From JAWXBK01 sp034439975 (GTDB lineage: Bacteria > Pseudomonadota > Alphaproteobacteria > Dongiales > Dongiaceae): 64,000 nucleotides of DNA. Under the pieces are notes generated by a model, which saw only the letters and a list, made by a program, of their open reading frames with translations, did not search any database and had not been told where the DNA came from. The stretch is from positions 15,434 through 79,433 of the forward strand of contig JAWXBK010000071.1 in NCBI GenBank assembly GCA_034439975.1, given 5' to 3'. Positions 32,828 to 41,766 of this stretch are shown in pieces. Positions within the stretch are counted from its first letter, which is position 1. Each line of letters starts with the position of its first letter. A program made the position numbers and the translations under genes.

Positions 32828-34927
32828 TCAGGAACGGCCTGCCGCCCGGTCCAGCGCCTCGAGGACCGCATCGGAATCGAGCAGCTCCGGCAGCGCGATG
32901 CCTTCAGGTGCGCCGGGCCCGTAAACCACGTTGAACGGTATCCCGTATCGGCCGAAAGACGCCAGATACTGCGCGATGCCGTCATCCGGCCGCGTCCAGT
33001 CGGCGCGCATGGCGACGATCTCCGGTGCTGTCAGTCGATCCGCAACCGGCAAGCGTTCGAGGACAAGGCGCTTGTTGACCGAACAGGTAATACACCATTC
33101 CGCGGTCACATCGACGAAGACAGTGCGCCCTTCGCCGACCAGGCGGTCGATCGAAGCCGGTTCAAAGGGCTGCCAGAGCGCATCGTCGGCCGGCGCGGCA
33201 TCGCCGCCCCCGCGCGTGGAACCGGGCAGCAGCGCCGGCACAAGGGCGGCAAACAGCAGGACCGCCGCCAGGATTGTGCTTGCCGGCCGCAGCGTCGGGC
33301 CGAGCCTTGGCCGAAGCCAGAGCAGGACCAGAACCGCCAGCAACAGCAGCCCGGCAATCACCGCGGGCGATAGCCCGGCGATCTCGGCAACGATCCGGAG
33401 CAGCCAGACCGCGGTCGCGACCAGAACGAGCGCCAGTATACGCCGCAGCACGATCATCCAGCGCCCCGGGCGCGGCAGCGCGGTCGCAAGGCGCGGCATC
33501 GCACTGACCAGCAGATAGGGCAGTGCGAGCCCGATACCCATGGTGACAAAGATCGCCAGTATCTCGCCGCTGCCGCGCGCCAGCGCAAAACCGACCGCGG
33601 TGCCAACGAACGGCGCGGAACAGGGCGTCGCGAGAAGGGTCGCCAGAATGCCGGTGCCGAATGCGCCGGCGACACCCGATCGTTCGCCGCCCGCCGCACG
33701 ATTGCCGATCCAGGCGGGCAGCGGCAATTCGAACCAGCCGGCAAGATTGGCCGCGAACAATGTCACGAGCGCTGCCATCGCGACCAGGAACAGAGGCTGC
33801 TGGAACTGAATACCCCAGCCGATCGTGGCGCCGGCGCTCTTGAAGGCGATCAGTGCTGCGGCAAGCAGCAGGAACGAGACGACGATGCCGGCGGCCGTTG
33901 CAAGGAAAGATTTCCGCACCGCGCGCACCTCGCCACCACCATGGCCGACGACCGACAAGAGCTTGAGCGAAAGCACCGGCAGCACGCAGGGCATCAGATT
34001 GAGAATCAATCCGCCGAGCATGGCGATCAGCAGCATCGCTACGAGGCTGGCACCGGATGCGACGGGCGCCGCATTCGTTCCGCTGCCCGGTTCGATCGTC
34101 ACCTCGACGCCGCGCGTGCCATCGACCAAAGTGAGCACGAGCGGCAGCGTTTCGAGCGGCGGCGCATCGTCGAGAAGCGGCTCGGCGTCGATACGCAGCG
34201 TGACCGTGTGATTGTCGTCGGCCCGGATCAGTGTTGGTGCCGGAAAGCGCCAGTCATAGGTTCCCTCGACCAGCAGGTCGGGCGAGACGAACGGCAGCTC
34301 GGAGCGCGCGACCAGCGTGATCGACGGCACAGTGCCGCTCTCGACGGTCGCTGTCTCGACGACGATGCCATGCGCCGTACCGGGTACCGGCACCTGCGAT
34401 TGAAAGCGGTCAATGAGCTGCGCCTCGGGTGCGGGCGTCGCTTCGCCGGCCGGCAGATCGAGCGCGAGATCGGCTTCGTAGGGAATGCAGATCTCTTCGC
34501 AGAGCAGATAGCTGACGGTGGCGCGCAGCGCGAGCGGCTCGCCCGGCGTCGCGGGCGTCAGTTCGACCGGCAGCAGGACGGTGTCGCCATAGCCGAACGT
34601 GTCGAGCCCGAACAAGGTAAAGCGATGTGGCGCCGGCCAGGCGAGTTCGGTCGATGCAAGATTCAGCGATCCCTGCCAGTCGACGCTCACCGGATAACCG
34701 GCATCGCCTGGCGAGCGCCAATAGGTTTTCCAGCCCGGTTCGAGGCGGAATTCAATGCCGGCGGGAATCGCGCCGAGCGTGCCGATCCCTTCGACGGCGG
34801 TCACCAAACGGACCGCCCCTTCCGGCGTCTCGAACCAGTCGGACGAGGCCGCCTCGGCGCTGCCGGCGCCGGCGCCGAGCACTAGCAGGGCTGCCAGCGA
34901 TCCGCCCAAAATGTCAAAAAATCTCAT
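32828..34927 (-). CDS. DsbD/ScsB-type transmembrane thiol:disulfide reductase
   Basis: A 699-residue protein that moves electrons from cytoplasmic thioredoxin to periplasmic thiols. Order: signal peptide (1-26), a periplasmic N-domain with LLCEEICIPYEADL (ScsB-like Cys pair), a membrane core of about eight helices with MPCVLPVLSLK and TPCSAPFVGTA (one Cys each), and a C-terminal thioredoxin domain with VTAEWCITCSVNK. The N-domain places it nearer the copper-resistance-linked ScsB than classical DsbD. It could supply electrons for cytochrome oxidase copper-site assembly, but this is inference. It is divergent from yqgE. Confidence 0.9.
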   Translation of the reverse strand: MRFFDILGGSLAALLVLGAGAGSAEAASSDWFETPEGAVRLVTAVEGIGTLGAIPAGIEFRLEPGWKTYWRSPGDAGYPVSVDWQGSLNLASTELAWPAPHRFTLFGLDTFGYGDTVLLPVELTPATPGEPLALRATVSYLLCEEICIPYEADLALDLPAGEATPAPEAQLIDRFQSQVPVPGTAHGIVVETATVESGTVPSITLVARSELPFVSPDLLVEGTYDWRFPAPTLIRADDNHTVTLRIDAEPLLDDAPPLETLPLVLTLVDGTRGVEVTIEPGSGTNAAPVASGASLVAMLLIAMLGGLILNLMPCVLPVLSLKLLSVVGHGGGEVRAVRKSFLATAAGIVVSFLLLAAALIAFKSAGATIGWGIQFQQPLFLVAMAALVTLFAANLAGWFELPLPAWIGNRAAGGERSGVAGAFGTGILATLLATPCSAPFVGTAVGFALARGSGEILAIFVTMGIGLALPYLLVSAMPRLATALPRPGRWMIVLRRILALVLVATAVWLLRIVAEIAGLSPAVIAGLLLLAVLVLLWLRPRLGPTLRPASTILAAVLLFAALVPALLPGSTRGGGDAAPADDALWQPFEPASIDRLVGEGRTVFVDVTAEWCITCSVNKRLVLERLPVADRLTAPEIVAMRADWTRPDDGIAQYLASFGRYGIPFNVVYGPGAPEGIALPELLDSDAVLEALDRAAGRS

Positions 34928-35059
34928 AGTTTCAATATACTGCGAATCTGCCCGAGACCATAGCCAGGCAACGCCAAGTTTCCGTCATATTCCCCTGCAG
35001 GATTTTGACACAGCAGCCCCCGGCTTGCCGGGCCGGCACCGGCGACTTAGGTAAACAGC

Positions 35060-35647
35060 ATGAACGGTGCATCCATGAACGGGACAAATGACGGTCCCTA
35101 TCTGACCGGCCAGCTTCTCATCGCCATGCCCGGAATGCGCGATCCGCGTTTCGCCCGTTCGGTCATCTATATGTGCGCGCATAACGAGGAAGGCGCGATG
35201 GGACTGGTGGTTAATCGGCTCATCAACGGCATCAGCCTGCCCGATTTGCTGACCCAGCTCGGTGTCGCGCAGACCGTTCCCGACGACGCGATTCGCATTC
35301 ATTTCGGCGGCCCGGTCGAAGCCGCCCGCGGCTTCGTTCTGCATTCGACCGACTATGCGGCCGGCGACACGCTGCGAGTCGCCGAGGATTTCGGTCTGAC
35401 CGCCAGCCTCGACATCCTGCGCGCGATCGCCGGCGGCAGCGGGCCACGCCAGCGCATTCTCGCACTCGGTTACGCTGGCTGGGGGCCCGGCCAGCTCGAT
35501 ATGGAAATCCAGTCCAATGGCTGGCTGTCGGCCCCGGCCGACGAGGGTTTGCTGTTCGACGATCATCTCGACGACAAATGGGAACGGGCGATCCGCAAGA
35601 TCGGCGTCGATTTCAGCCATCTCTCGACCGACGCCGGTCACGCGTAA
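35060..35647 (+). CDS. YqgE/AlgH family protein
   Basis: A 195-residue DUF179 protein. The family has a known fold but no agreed function; AlgH was named as a regulator of alginate genes. Signatures are LTGQLLIAMPGMRDPRFARS, MGLVVNR, RIHFGGPVEAARGFVLHS and LGYAGWGPGQLDMEIQSNGW. It starts at ATG 35060; ATG 35075 is an alternative with equal support. Alphaproteobacteria often carry it near dsbD or peroxiredoxin genes, as here. Confidence 0.92.
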   Translation: MNGASMNGTNDGPYLTGQLLIAMPGMRDPRFARSVIYMCAHNEEGAMGLVVNRLINGISLPDLLTQLGVAQTVPDDAIRIHFGGPVEAARGFVLHSTDYAAGDTLRVAEDFGLTASLDILRAIAGGSGPRQRILALGYAGWGPGQLDMEIQSNGWLSAPADEGLLFDDHLDDKWERAIRKIGVDFSHLSTDAGHA

Positions 35648-35688
35648 GGCACCGCGGCGCCGCGACAGTCGGCGCCCAACAAGCGCGT

Positions 35689-36312
35689 TCAGCGTGCCGG
35701 TGCGAGCAAATCGTTATCGACCAGGCCGAACAGTAGATGATCCTGCCAGCGATCGTTGATGCGCAGATATTGCCGCGCCGCACCTTCTTCGTGGAAACCG
35801 ACCTTCAGGAGCAATCGCCGGCTCGCCTCGTTCTCTCGAAGACAGGCCGCTTCGATCCGGTGCAATCCGAGCTGATGGAACGCGTAGGGTAGCAACGTGC
35901 GCAGCGCATCCGTCATGTAGCCTTGCCGCGCATAGGCCTCGCCGATCCAGTAACCGAGCGACGCGGTCTGCGCCACGCCGCGGCGGACATGGGTCAGATT
36001 GACGCCGCCGAGCAGCGCATCGTCCGCATTGTTGAAGATGAACAGCCCGTAGCCCTCGTCATGGCGCCATTCAACCGCCATCGCATGCAGCCGGCGGCGG
36101 AATGCGGCGCGGCCCGTGCTCTCGACCGGCCAGCGCGGTTCCCACGGCGTGAGGAAATTGCGGCTCGCATCGCGCAGGTTCGACCAGGCGCGATAATCGC
36201 CATGGCGCGGCGGTCGCAGATAGACGCGCGTGCCGTCGAGCTGCCAGGCGCGCCGCCGCCCGCGCCCCGGCAGCATGAAGCCCAGAACGGGCCTGCGCTT
36301 GGCCAGCTTCAT
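35689..36312 (-). CDS. RimJ/RimL-type GNAT N-acetyltransferase
   Basis: A 207-residue GNAT protein of the ribosomal-protein-alanine acetyltransferase group. YLRPPRHGDYRAWSNLRDAS, LGYWIGEAYARQGYMTDALR (acetyl-CoA loop) and HRIEAACLRENEASRRLLLK followed by VGFHEEGAARQYLRIN are the characteristic series. The substrate may be a ribosomal or other protein N-terminus. It follows the M16 peptidase by 15 bases on the same strand, extending the ridA-thrC-peptidase transcript, a conserved alphaproteobacterial arrangement. Confidence 0.9.
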   Translation of the reverse strand: MKLAKRRPVLGFMLPGRGRRRAWQLDGTRVYLRPPRHGDYRAWSNLRDASRNFLTPWEPRWPVESTGRAAFRRRLHAMAVEWRHDEGYGLFIFNNADDALLGGVNLTHVRRGVAQTASLGYWIGEAYARQGYMTDALRTLLPYAFHQLGLHRIEAACLRENEASRRLLLKVGFHEEGAARQYLRINDRWQDHLLFGLVDNDLLAPAR

Positions 36313-36327
36313 TGCGGGACGATCGTC

Positions 36328-37596
36328 TCAGGCCAGACGCGCCGCGATCGCATCGGCAGTCGGCACATTGCCGGACGGCCCGATCGAGGTGACGGTGGGC
36401 GGGCTCGCAATCAGACGCTGTGCAATCCGCGCGACGGCATCGCGGTCGACCGCGTCGATCCGGGCGAGCAGTTCTGCCGTATCCAACGGCCGGCCATAGA
36501 CGAAGAGCTGACCGGAAAGCTGTTCCGCGCGGCTGCTGGTCGATTCGCGACCCATCAAAAGATCGGCGCGAAGCTGCGCGCGGGCGCGGGCGATTTCGAC
36601 GTCGGTGACGCGCTCGGGCAGAAGGCGCAATTCGTCCGTCGCGATCTTTACGACCTCGGCGACCTCGTCGGCGCTGGTGCCGGCATAGACCCCGAACAGC
36701 CCGCCATCGTGATAGGACGAGGCGAAACTATAGATCGAGTAAGCGAGGCCGCGGATTTCGCGGATCTCCTGAAACAGACGCGAGGACATGCCGCCGCCGT
36801 AGAGCGACGAGAGCACGCCAAGCCCGTAGTAATCCGGATCGCGATAGCCGACGCCCTCGAATCCCAGCACGAGATGCACCTGTTCCAGCGGCCGCTCGAT
36901 GCGGCGGTCGCCGCCGCGATAACGACCCGGCGTCGGCACCTCGCTATTGGTCGGTTTTATTGAACCGAACAAAGATTCAACGCGGCGCACGAAATCCACG
37001 TGATCGACCCGCCCCGCAGCCGCAACGATCATGCTTTTCGCGCCGTAATGCGCGCTCATATATCCGGCGACGGTGTCGCGATCGAGCCCGCGGATCACAT
37101 TGCTGCGGCCGAGCACCGGCCAGCCGAGCGCCTGATCGGGATAGGCGGTCTCCTGGAAATGATCGAACACGATATCGTCCGGCGTATCTTCCGCCTGGCC
37201 GATCTCCTGCAGGATCACGTGCCGCTCGCGTTCGAGCTCGGCCGCATCGAATTTACTGTGCTGGAGGATGTCGGCAAGAATATCGAGCGCCAGCGGCAGG
37301 TCGTCCGCCAGCATCTTCGCGTAATAGCAGGTGCGCTCGCGCCCGGTATAGGCGTTCAGATTGCCGCCGACCGATTCGATCTCGATCGCGATATCGATGG
37401 CGCTGCGCCGCTCGGTGCCCTTGAACGCCATATGCTCGAGCAGATGCGAGATGCCGTTCAACTTCTCCGGCTCGTGCCGCGTGCCGACGCCGACCCAGAC
37501 GCCGACCGAGACGGTCTCGATCCCCGGCATGAAATCGGTTGCGACGGTGATGCCATTCGCGAGGCGCGTGACGCCGATACTTTCGACGCCGTTCAT
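36328..37596 (-). CDS. M16-family zinc metalloprotease (processing-peptidase-like)
   Basis: A 422-residue relative of mitochondrial processing peptidase beta subunit. The inverted zinc motif HLLEH (His51, Glu54, His55) is in NGISHLLEHMAFKGTERRSA, with the distal Glu in ERERHVILQEIGQAEDTPDD. GGGMSSRLFQEIREIRGLAY is the conserved glycine-rich segment of the C-terminal half. It is complete in active-site residues, unlike paired inactive subunits. The ATG overlaps the thrC stop by four bases. Confidence 0.95.
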   Translation of the reverse strand: MNGVESIGVTRLANGITVATDFMPGIETVSVGVWVGVGTRHEPEKLNGISHLLEHMAFKGTERRSAIDIAIEIESVGGNLNAYTGRERTCYYAKMLADDLPLALDILADILQHSKFDAAELERERHVILQEIGQAEDTPDDIVFDHFQETAYPDQALGWPVLGRSNVIRGLDRDTVAGYMSAHYGAKSMIVAAAGRVDHVDFVRRVESLFGSIKPTNSEVPTPGRYRGGDRRIERPLEQVHLVLGFEGVGYRDPDYYGLGVLSSLYGGGMSSRLFQEIREIRGLAYSIYSFASSYHDGGLFGVYAGTSADEVAEVVKIATDELRLLPERVTDVEIARARAQLRADLLMGRESTSSRAEQLSGQLFVYGRPLDTAELLARIDAVDRDAVARIAQRLIASPPTVTSIGPSGNVPTADAIAARLA

Positions 37597-38999
37597 GCCG
37601 CCTCGCCGGCGCGGCGATGCGCGCGAACATGGGCCTCGATGGCGGTCAGATCGTTGGGAAGCACGGTCAAACGCTCCTCTCGTTGCAGAAGATCCGCGAG
37701 CCGATGCGGCAGCGCGGGTCTAACGCCCGTCGCGGCTTCGACCGCGTCGGGAAACTTGGCCGGATGCGCGGTCGCCAGCGCGATGACCGGGGTGCCGTCC
37801 TTGGTCTTATGTGCGCGGCCAGCAGCAATGCCGATTGCGCTATGAGGATCGACCAGCATCCCGCTGTCGCGATAGAGCCGTGCCATCTCCGCTTTCGTGC
37901 CTTCATCGTCGATCCGGACCGAATCGAAGATCGCGCGTGCTTGTGCAAGCTGCGCCGGCTCGACCGAGAACCGCCCAGTCTTGCGGAATTCGGCGATCAG
38001 CCGGGCAACCTTGGCGCCGTCGCCATCGCAGAGATCGTAGAGCAGGCGCTCGAAGTTCGAGGACACCTGGATGTCCATGCTCGGGCTCAAAGTGGGGACG
38101 ACAGTCTCCGCTGCCATCGTCCCGCTCTCGAAAAATCGCGTGAGGATATCGTTGCGGTTCGAGGCAACGATCAGCCGACCGATCGGAAAGCCCATGCGCT
38201 TTGCCGCATAGCCGGCATAGACATTGCCGAAATTGCCGGTCGGCACTGCGAAATCGACAGAACCGCCCTCACGCGACAGCATCAGCGCGCCGCGCGCGTA
38301 ATAGACGATCTGGGCCATGATCCGCGCCCAGTTTATCGAATTGACCGCCGAGAGGCTCATTTCCGCGCGAAAGGCGCGATCGTTGAACATCGCCTTCACG
38401 AGATCCTGGCAATCGTCGAAGCTGCCTTCGATCGCGATGTTGTGCACGTTCACCGACTTGACCGTCGTCATCTGCCGGCGCTGCACCTCGGACACGCGAC
38501 CCTTGGGATGCAGGATGAAGATGTCGATCGCCTCGCGGTCGCGGCAGGCTTCAATCGCCGCCGAACCGGTATCGCCCGACGTCGCACCGACAATCGTGAT
38601 GCGTTTGCGGCGCTTCGCCAGCACATGATCGAACAGGCGGCCGACGAGCTGCAGCGCGACATCCTTGAAGGCGAGCGTCGGCCCGTGGAAGAGCTCCATG
38701 ACATGGAGGCCCGGCTCGATCTCGCGCATAGGCGCGACATCGGGATCGTCGAACACGGCATAGGCTTCATCAAGCATCACGGCTAGATCGGCCGGCAGGA
38801 TCGTGTTGCCGACGAACGGCTCGAACAGCGCCTGGGCGAGCTCGGTATAAGAGCGCGACGGCAGCCGCGTTTGCGCCTCGCGATCGAAGCTGGGCCAGTG
38901 TTCGGGCAGATAGAGGCCGCCATCGCCGGCGAGCCCCGCCAGCAATACCCCCTCAAAATCGAGCGCTTGGGCTTCGCCCCTGGTGCTCCGATAGCGCAA
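37593..38999 (-). CDS. thrC: Threonine synthase
   Basis: PLP enzyme converting O-phosphohomoserine to threonine. The 468-residue protein has the PLP-lysine in FHGPTLAFKDVALQLVG, the phosphate loop GATSGDTGSAAIEA and SINWARIMAQIVYY, typical of the long (yeast/E. coli-like) class. The start is a TTG at 38999 with a strong GGAGG site seven bases upstream, followed by RYRSTRGEAQALDFEGVLLA. A hairpin lies immediately before that site. Confidence 0.96.
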   Translation of the reverse strand: MRYRSTRGEAQALDFEGVLLAGLAGDGGLYLPEHWPSFDREAQTRLPSRSYTELAQALFEPFVGNTILPADLAVMLDEAYAVFDDPDVAPMREIEPGLHVMELFHGPTLAFKDVALQLVGRLFDHVLAKRRKRITIVGATSGDTGSAAIEACRDREAIDIFILHPKGRVSEVQRRQMTTVKSVNVHNIAIEGSFDDCQDLVKAMFNDRAFRAEMSLSAVNSINWARIMAQIVYYARGALMLSREGGSVDFAVPTGNFGNVYAGYAAKRMGFPIGRLIVASNRNDILTRFFESGTMAAETVVPTLSPSMDIQVSSNFERLLYDLCDGDGAKVARLIAEFRKTGRFSVEPAQLAQARAIFDSVRIDDEGTKAEMARLYRDSGMLVDPHSAIGIAAGRAHKTKDGTPVIALATAHPAKFPDAVEAATGVRPALPHRLADLLQREERLTVLPNDLTAIEAHVRAHRRAGEAA

Positions 39000-39016
39000 A
39001 AAACCGCCTCCGTTCG

Positions 39017-39038
39017 GGGTTCCGACCGGCCGGAACCC
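39017..39038 (-). promoter_or_regulatory. Hairpin just upstream of the thrC ribosome site
   Basis: GGGTTCCG (39017-39024) and CGGAACCC (39031-39038) form an 8-bp stem with a 6-base loop. It ends five bases before the GGAGG site of thrC (39011-39007). The following U6 tract (39003-38998) lies too far from the stem for a normal terminator and overlaps the TTG start. It may be a leader structure or mRNA-processing barrier between ridA and thrC. Confidence 0.45.
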
Positions 39039-39127
39039 GGGCCGGCCGCAAGATGGCGGCTAACCTAGTCCGTGGGGTTTGGGGGCTGCAAGGCGCACCG
39101 GATCCTCCGAACGGCACGGATTCGCGG

Positions 39128-39511
39128 CTAATGCGCCCTTGCGATCCCGTCGATCTCGATGCGACAGTCGGAGAGAATGCGCCGCGCCTCGACACAGGTG
39201 CGCGCGGGCACCTTGCCGCTCGGGAAATAGGTCGAATAGACCGCATCCATCGCATCAAATTCGTCGAGATTGGTCATGAAGATACCGACCTTCACCAGAT
39301 CGGCGTAGGTCAGACCGAATTCCGCGAGAACGCCGCCGAGCAGATCCATCGCCGCACGGGTTTCGGTTTCGATGTCGCCCAGCTTTACCGTCGGACCGAT
39401 CTTGTCGGCTGCAATCTGGCCCGACACGAACACATACTCGCCGTCGCGCACACCGTGCGTGAAACTGGGATAGGCGTTTCCGCCCTTGCTGTTGCGATAT
39501 TCCCGACTCAT
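39128..39511 (-). CDS. RidA-family enamine/imine deaminase
   Basis: A 127-residue Rid-superfamily protein. RidA hydrolyses reactive 2-aminoacrylate-type enamines from PLP enzymes. Visible segments are VFVSGQIAADKIGPTVKLGD, TETRAAMDLLGGVLAEFGLT and ARTCVEARRILSDCRIEIDG, where the Arg of the active site is present. The C-terminal sequence differs from classical RidA, so it may belong to one of the Rid1-Rid7 subgroups. Its gene lies 128 bases before thrC, a PLP enzyme, which fits a metabolite-repair role. Confidence 0.88.
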   Translation of the reverse strand: MSREYRNSKGGNAYPSFTHGVRDGEYVFVSGQIAADKIGPTVKLGDIETETRAAMDLLGGVLAEFGLTYADLVKVGIFMTNLDEFDAMDAVYSTYFPSGKVPARTCVEARRILSDCRIEIDGIARAH

Positions 39512-39543
39512 GAACGCTCCCCGTCTTCGCAGCCTGTCTTCGT

Positions 39544-40329
39544 TCAGCTCGCCTTCGGTCCAGCCGCCTTCGTTCCAGCCTTCTCGTCGCGCCGCCAGTG
39601 GAATACGAACCAGATGATCGCGAGTGCGCCGCCGAGCAGAAACCAGGTGACCGCATATTGCAGATGGTCGTTGCGCAGTTCGAGCCGCGTCTGGCCGCCG
39701 ATCGGGAAGCCGCCGGGAAGGTCGGTTGCAATCGCTTCGAGATAAAGCGGCGGCCCGTTCGGTGCGAGACCGGCCGCTTCGCGCATCGCCGGCAGATCCA
39801 TCCAGTACCAGTCACCGCCGCCCATCGCATCGTCGCCAGTCAGGTCGGCCGGCACATTGTCGGGCACCAGCCAGTTCGGTGCGCCCGGCCGGCGCACCAG
39901 CGCCACGATCGTTACCTGACCATCGAGCTGGCCTTCCGCGCGGGTCGCAGGATCCTCGCGATCGTCGGGTATCCAGCCGCGATTGATCAGCAGCTCTTCG
40001 CCGGTTTCGAGCACGAAGGGCGTCACGACCTGAAATCCGACATTGCGGTTCATCGAGCGCGCCAGCAGCAGCATTTCGCGATCGTGCAGGAAACGGCCGG
40101 TCAGTTCGGCGCGGCGGAACTCGAACGGCGCCGCATCCCCGATCGCCAGCAGTTGTTCAGGATCGAGCGCCTCGAGCGCCGGCCGCGATTCGCGCTCGGC
40201 AATCATTTCCTGCTTGGTGCCGAGCCGGTCGATCTGCCAGACGCCGAGCCCGAACATGAGCGCGACGCCAAGCCCGGCAAAGAAGGTTGCCCAGAAGGTG
40301 GGACGGAAGCGGCGCGGTGCTGGCGTCAT
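39544..40329 (-). CDS. Surf1-family cytochrome c oxidase assembly protein
   Basis: Assists insertion of heme a into subunit I. The 261-residue protein has an N-terminal membrane helix (FWATFFAGLGVALMFGLGVWQ), a soluble domain with LLINRGWIPDDRED, and a C-terminal helix (YAVTWFLLGGALAIIWFVF). The WYWMDLPAM motif and NDHLQYAVTW before the second helix are SURF1 signatures. Translation is coupled to the DUF983 gene by an ATGA overlap. It sits at the 3' end of the ctaC-to-ctaE cluster, as in many alphaproteobacteria. Confidence 0.94.
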   Translation of the reverse strand: MTPAPRRFRPTFWATFFAGLGVALMFGLGVWQIDRLGTKQEMIAERESRPALEALDPEQLLAIGDAAPFEFRRAELTGRFLHDREMLLLARSMNRNVGFQVVTPFVLETGEELLINRGWIPDDREDPATRAEGQLDGQVTIVALVRRPGAPNWLVPDNVPADLTGDDAMGGGDWYWMDLPAMREAAGLAPNGPPLYLEAIATDLPGGFPIGGQTRLELRNDHLQYAVTWFLLGGALAIIWFVFHWRRDEKAGTKAAGPKAS

Positions 40330-40730
40330 CGGAACTCCGATCCGGCGCTGTCGTCGCGGCCGTTGTCCCGTCGGGCTTCGCCCGATTTATGACGGTATTG
40401 CAGCGCGATCAAAATCCCCTTGGCCGGACGCAGTAGCAGCAGCGACCCACCGAGAATGATTGGCGGCCACAAGACCATGTGCAGCCAGTAAGGCGGTGCG
40501 AACCAGGCCTCGACCAGCAGCGCGAGCGCCGTCGCGAGCGCGCCGACGATGAAGATCACAAACACCGCCGGCCCATCCGCGCTATCGGCCCAGGCGAGAT
40601 CGAGCCCGCAGGCGGAGCAGCGCTCGCGAACCTTGAGAAGGCCGGTGAACAACGATCCGCGGCCACAGCGCGGGCAGCGGCAGGCAAGGCCTGTCGCGAC
40701 CGGCGACTGCGTCGCATGAAAGTACGTCAT
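40326..40730 (-). CDS. DUF983 membrane protein with zinc ribbon
   Basis: A 134-residue protein: an N-terminal zinc-ribbon-like CRCPRCGRGSLF plus CSACGLD (Cys17/19/22 and 38/41), then two transmembrane helices (GPAVFVIFIVGALATALALL and YWLHMVLWPPIILGGSLLLL). DUF983 genes occur almost always between ctaE and surf1 in alphaproteobacteria, so a part in cytochrome oxidase biogenesis is likely but unproven. It starts at ATG 40730, and its stop overlaps the surf1 start. Confidence 0.9.
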   Translation of the reverse strand: MTYFHATQSPVATGLACRCPRCGRGSLFTGLLKVRERCSACGLDLAWADSADGPAVFVIFIVGALATALALLVEAWFAPPYWLHMVLWPPIILGGSLLLLRPAKGILIALQYRHKSGEARRDNGRDDSAGSEFR

Positions 40731-40886
40731 CGCGCTCCGTTCCGGGCCGGCCGGAACGAGACGGCCGCCGGCAAGGCCCTCGGGCATTGCGGCGGCCGTT
40801 CGTTTCGACCGGCTCTGTCGTTGCACCCGATGCGGTCGATCGTGATCCCGACCGCGGCGGGCAGGTTGACGCTCTGCTGCGCGGCC

Positions 40887-41708
40887 TTAGTGGCCGGCAT
40901 AGGGGCCCCCGCCCGAACCCCAGATGTAGATGACGAAGAACAGGAACAGCCAGACCACGTCGACGAAATGCCAGTACCAGGCCGCCGCCTCGAAGCCGAA
41001 ATGATGCTCTGGCTTGAAATGACCGGCCCAGGCGCGGAACCAGCAGACGATCAGGAAGATCGTCCCGATGATGACATGCGCGCCGTGGAAGCCGGTCGCC
41101 ATGTAGAAGGTCGATGAATAGATCCCGTCGCGGAACCCGAACGCCGCATGCGCATACTCGTAGGCCTGGACGCCGGTAAAGGTGAGGCCGAGCAGAATTG
41201 TGAGACCGAGGCCCTGCAGCAGACCCTTGCGATCGCCCTCGCGCAGCGAATGGTGCGCCCAGGTGACGGTCACGCCCGAGGTCAGCAGGATGAGCGTGTT
41301 CAGCAGCGGCAACTGGAACGGATCGAACGGCAGGACGCCGGTCGGCGGCCACACGCCGCCAATCTCTTCCATCGGCCAGAGCGAGGCATTGAAGAACGCC
41401 CAGAAGAAGGCCGAGAAGAACATCACTTCGGAGGCGATAAAGAGCAGCATGCCGTAGCGCATGCCGATCTGCACGATCGCCGTGTGATGGCCCTCGAACG
41501 TGGCTTCGCGCACGACGTCGCGCCACCAGAAGAACATCGTGACCAGCACCAGGGCGAGACCGATCGGCCAGACCCAGGACGCAACGTCGTGCATGAACAG
41601 CACGAGCCCGATTGCCAGAACGCCGGCGCCGATCGCGCCCACGGCCGGCCACGGGCTCGGGTCGACCAGATGATAGGGATGCTTGGCATCAGCGGCGTGG
41701 GTGCTCAT
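40887..41708 (-). CDS. ctaE: Cytochrome c oxidase subunit III
   Basis: Structural subunit of the aa3-type oxidase, 273 residues, seven predicted transmembrane helices. Conserved segments include YHLVDPSPWP at the N-terminus, FFWAFFNASLWP, WAHHSLREGDRKG and FHGAHVIIGTIFLIVCWFRA, with the conserved His/Glu near the lipid cleft. The C-terminus WYWHFVDVVWLFLFFVIYIW is diagnostic. The gene follows ctaG and precedes DUF983 and surf1. Confidence 0.97.
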   Translation of the reverse strand: MSTHAADAKHPYHLVDPSPWPAVGAIGAGVLAIGLVLFMHDVASWVWPIGLALVLVTMFFWWRDVVREATFEGHHTAIVQIGMRYGMLLFIASEVMFFSAFFWAFFNASLWPMEEIGGVWPPTGVLPFDPFQLPLLNTLILLTSGVTVTWAHHSLREGDRKGLLQGLGLTILLGLTFTGVQAYEYAHAAFGFRDGIYSSTFYMATGFHGAHVIIGTIFLIVCWFRAWAGHFKPEHHFGFEAAAWYWHFVDVVWLFLFFVIYIWGSGGGPYAGH

Positions 41709-41766
41709 CGGTTCCTCATTCTCTCATGTTCGATCGGCGGTCCGGATTCGGGATCCGGGCCGAAAC

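Noticed and set aside
34994..35030. TTGACA upstream of yqgE
   Set aside because: The -10 region at the right spacing is CCGGGC, so it is not a credible sigma-70 promoter.
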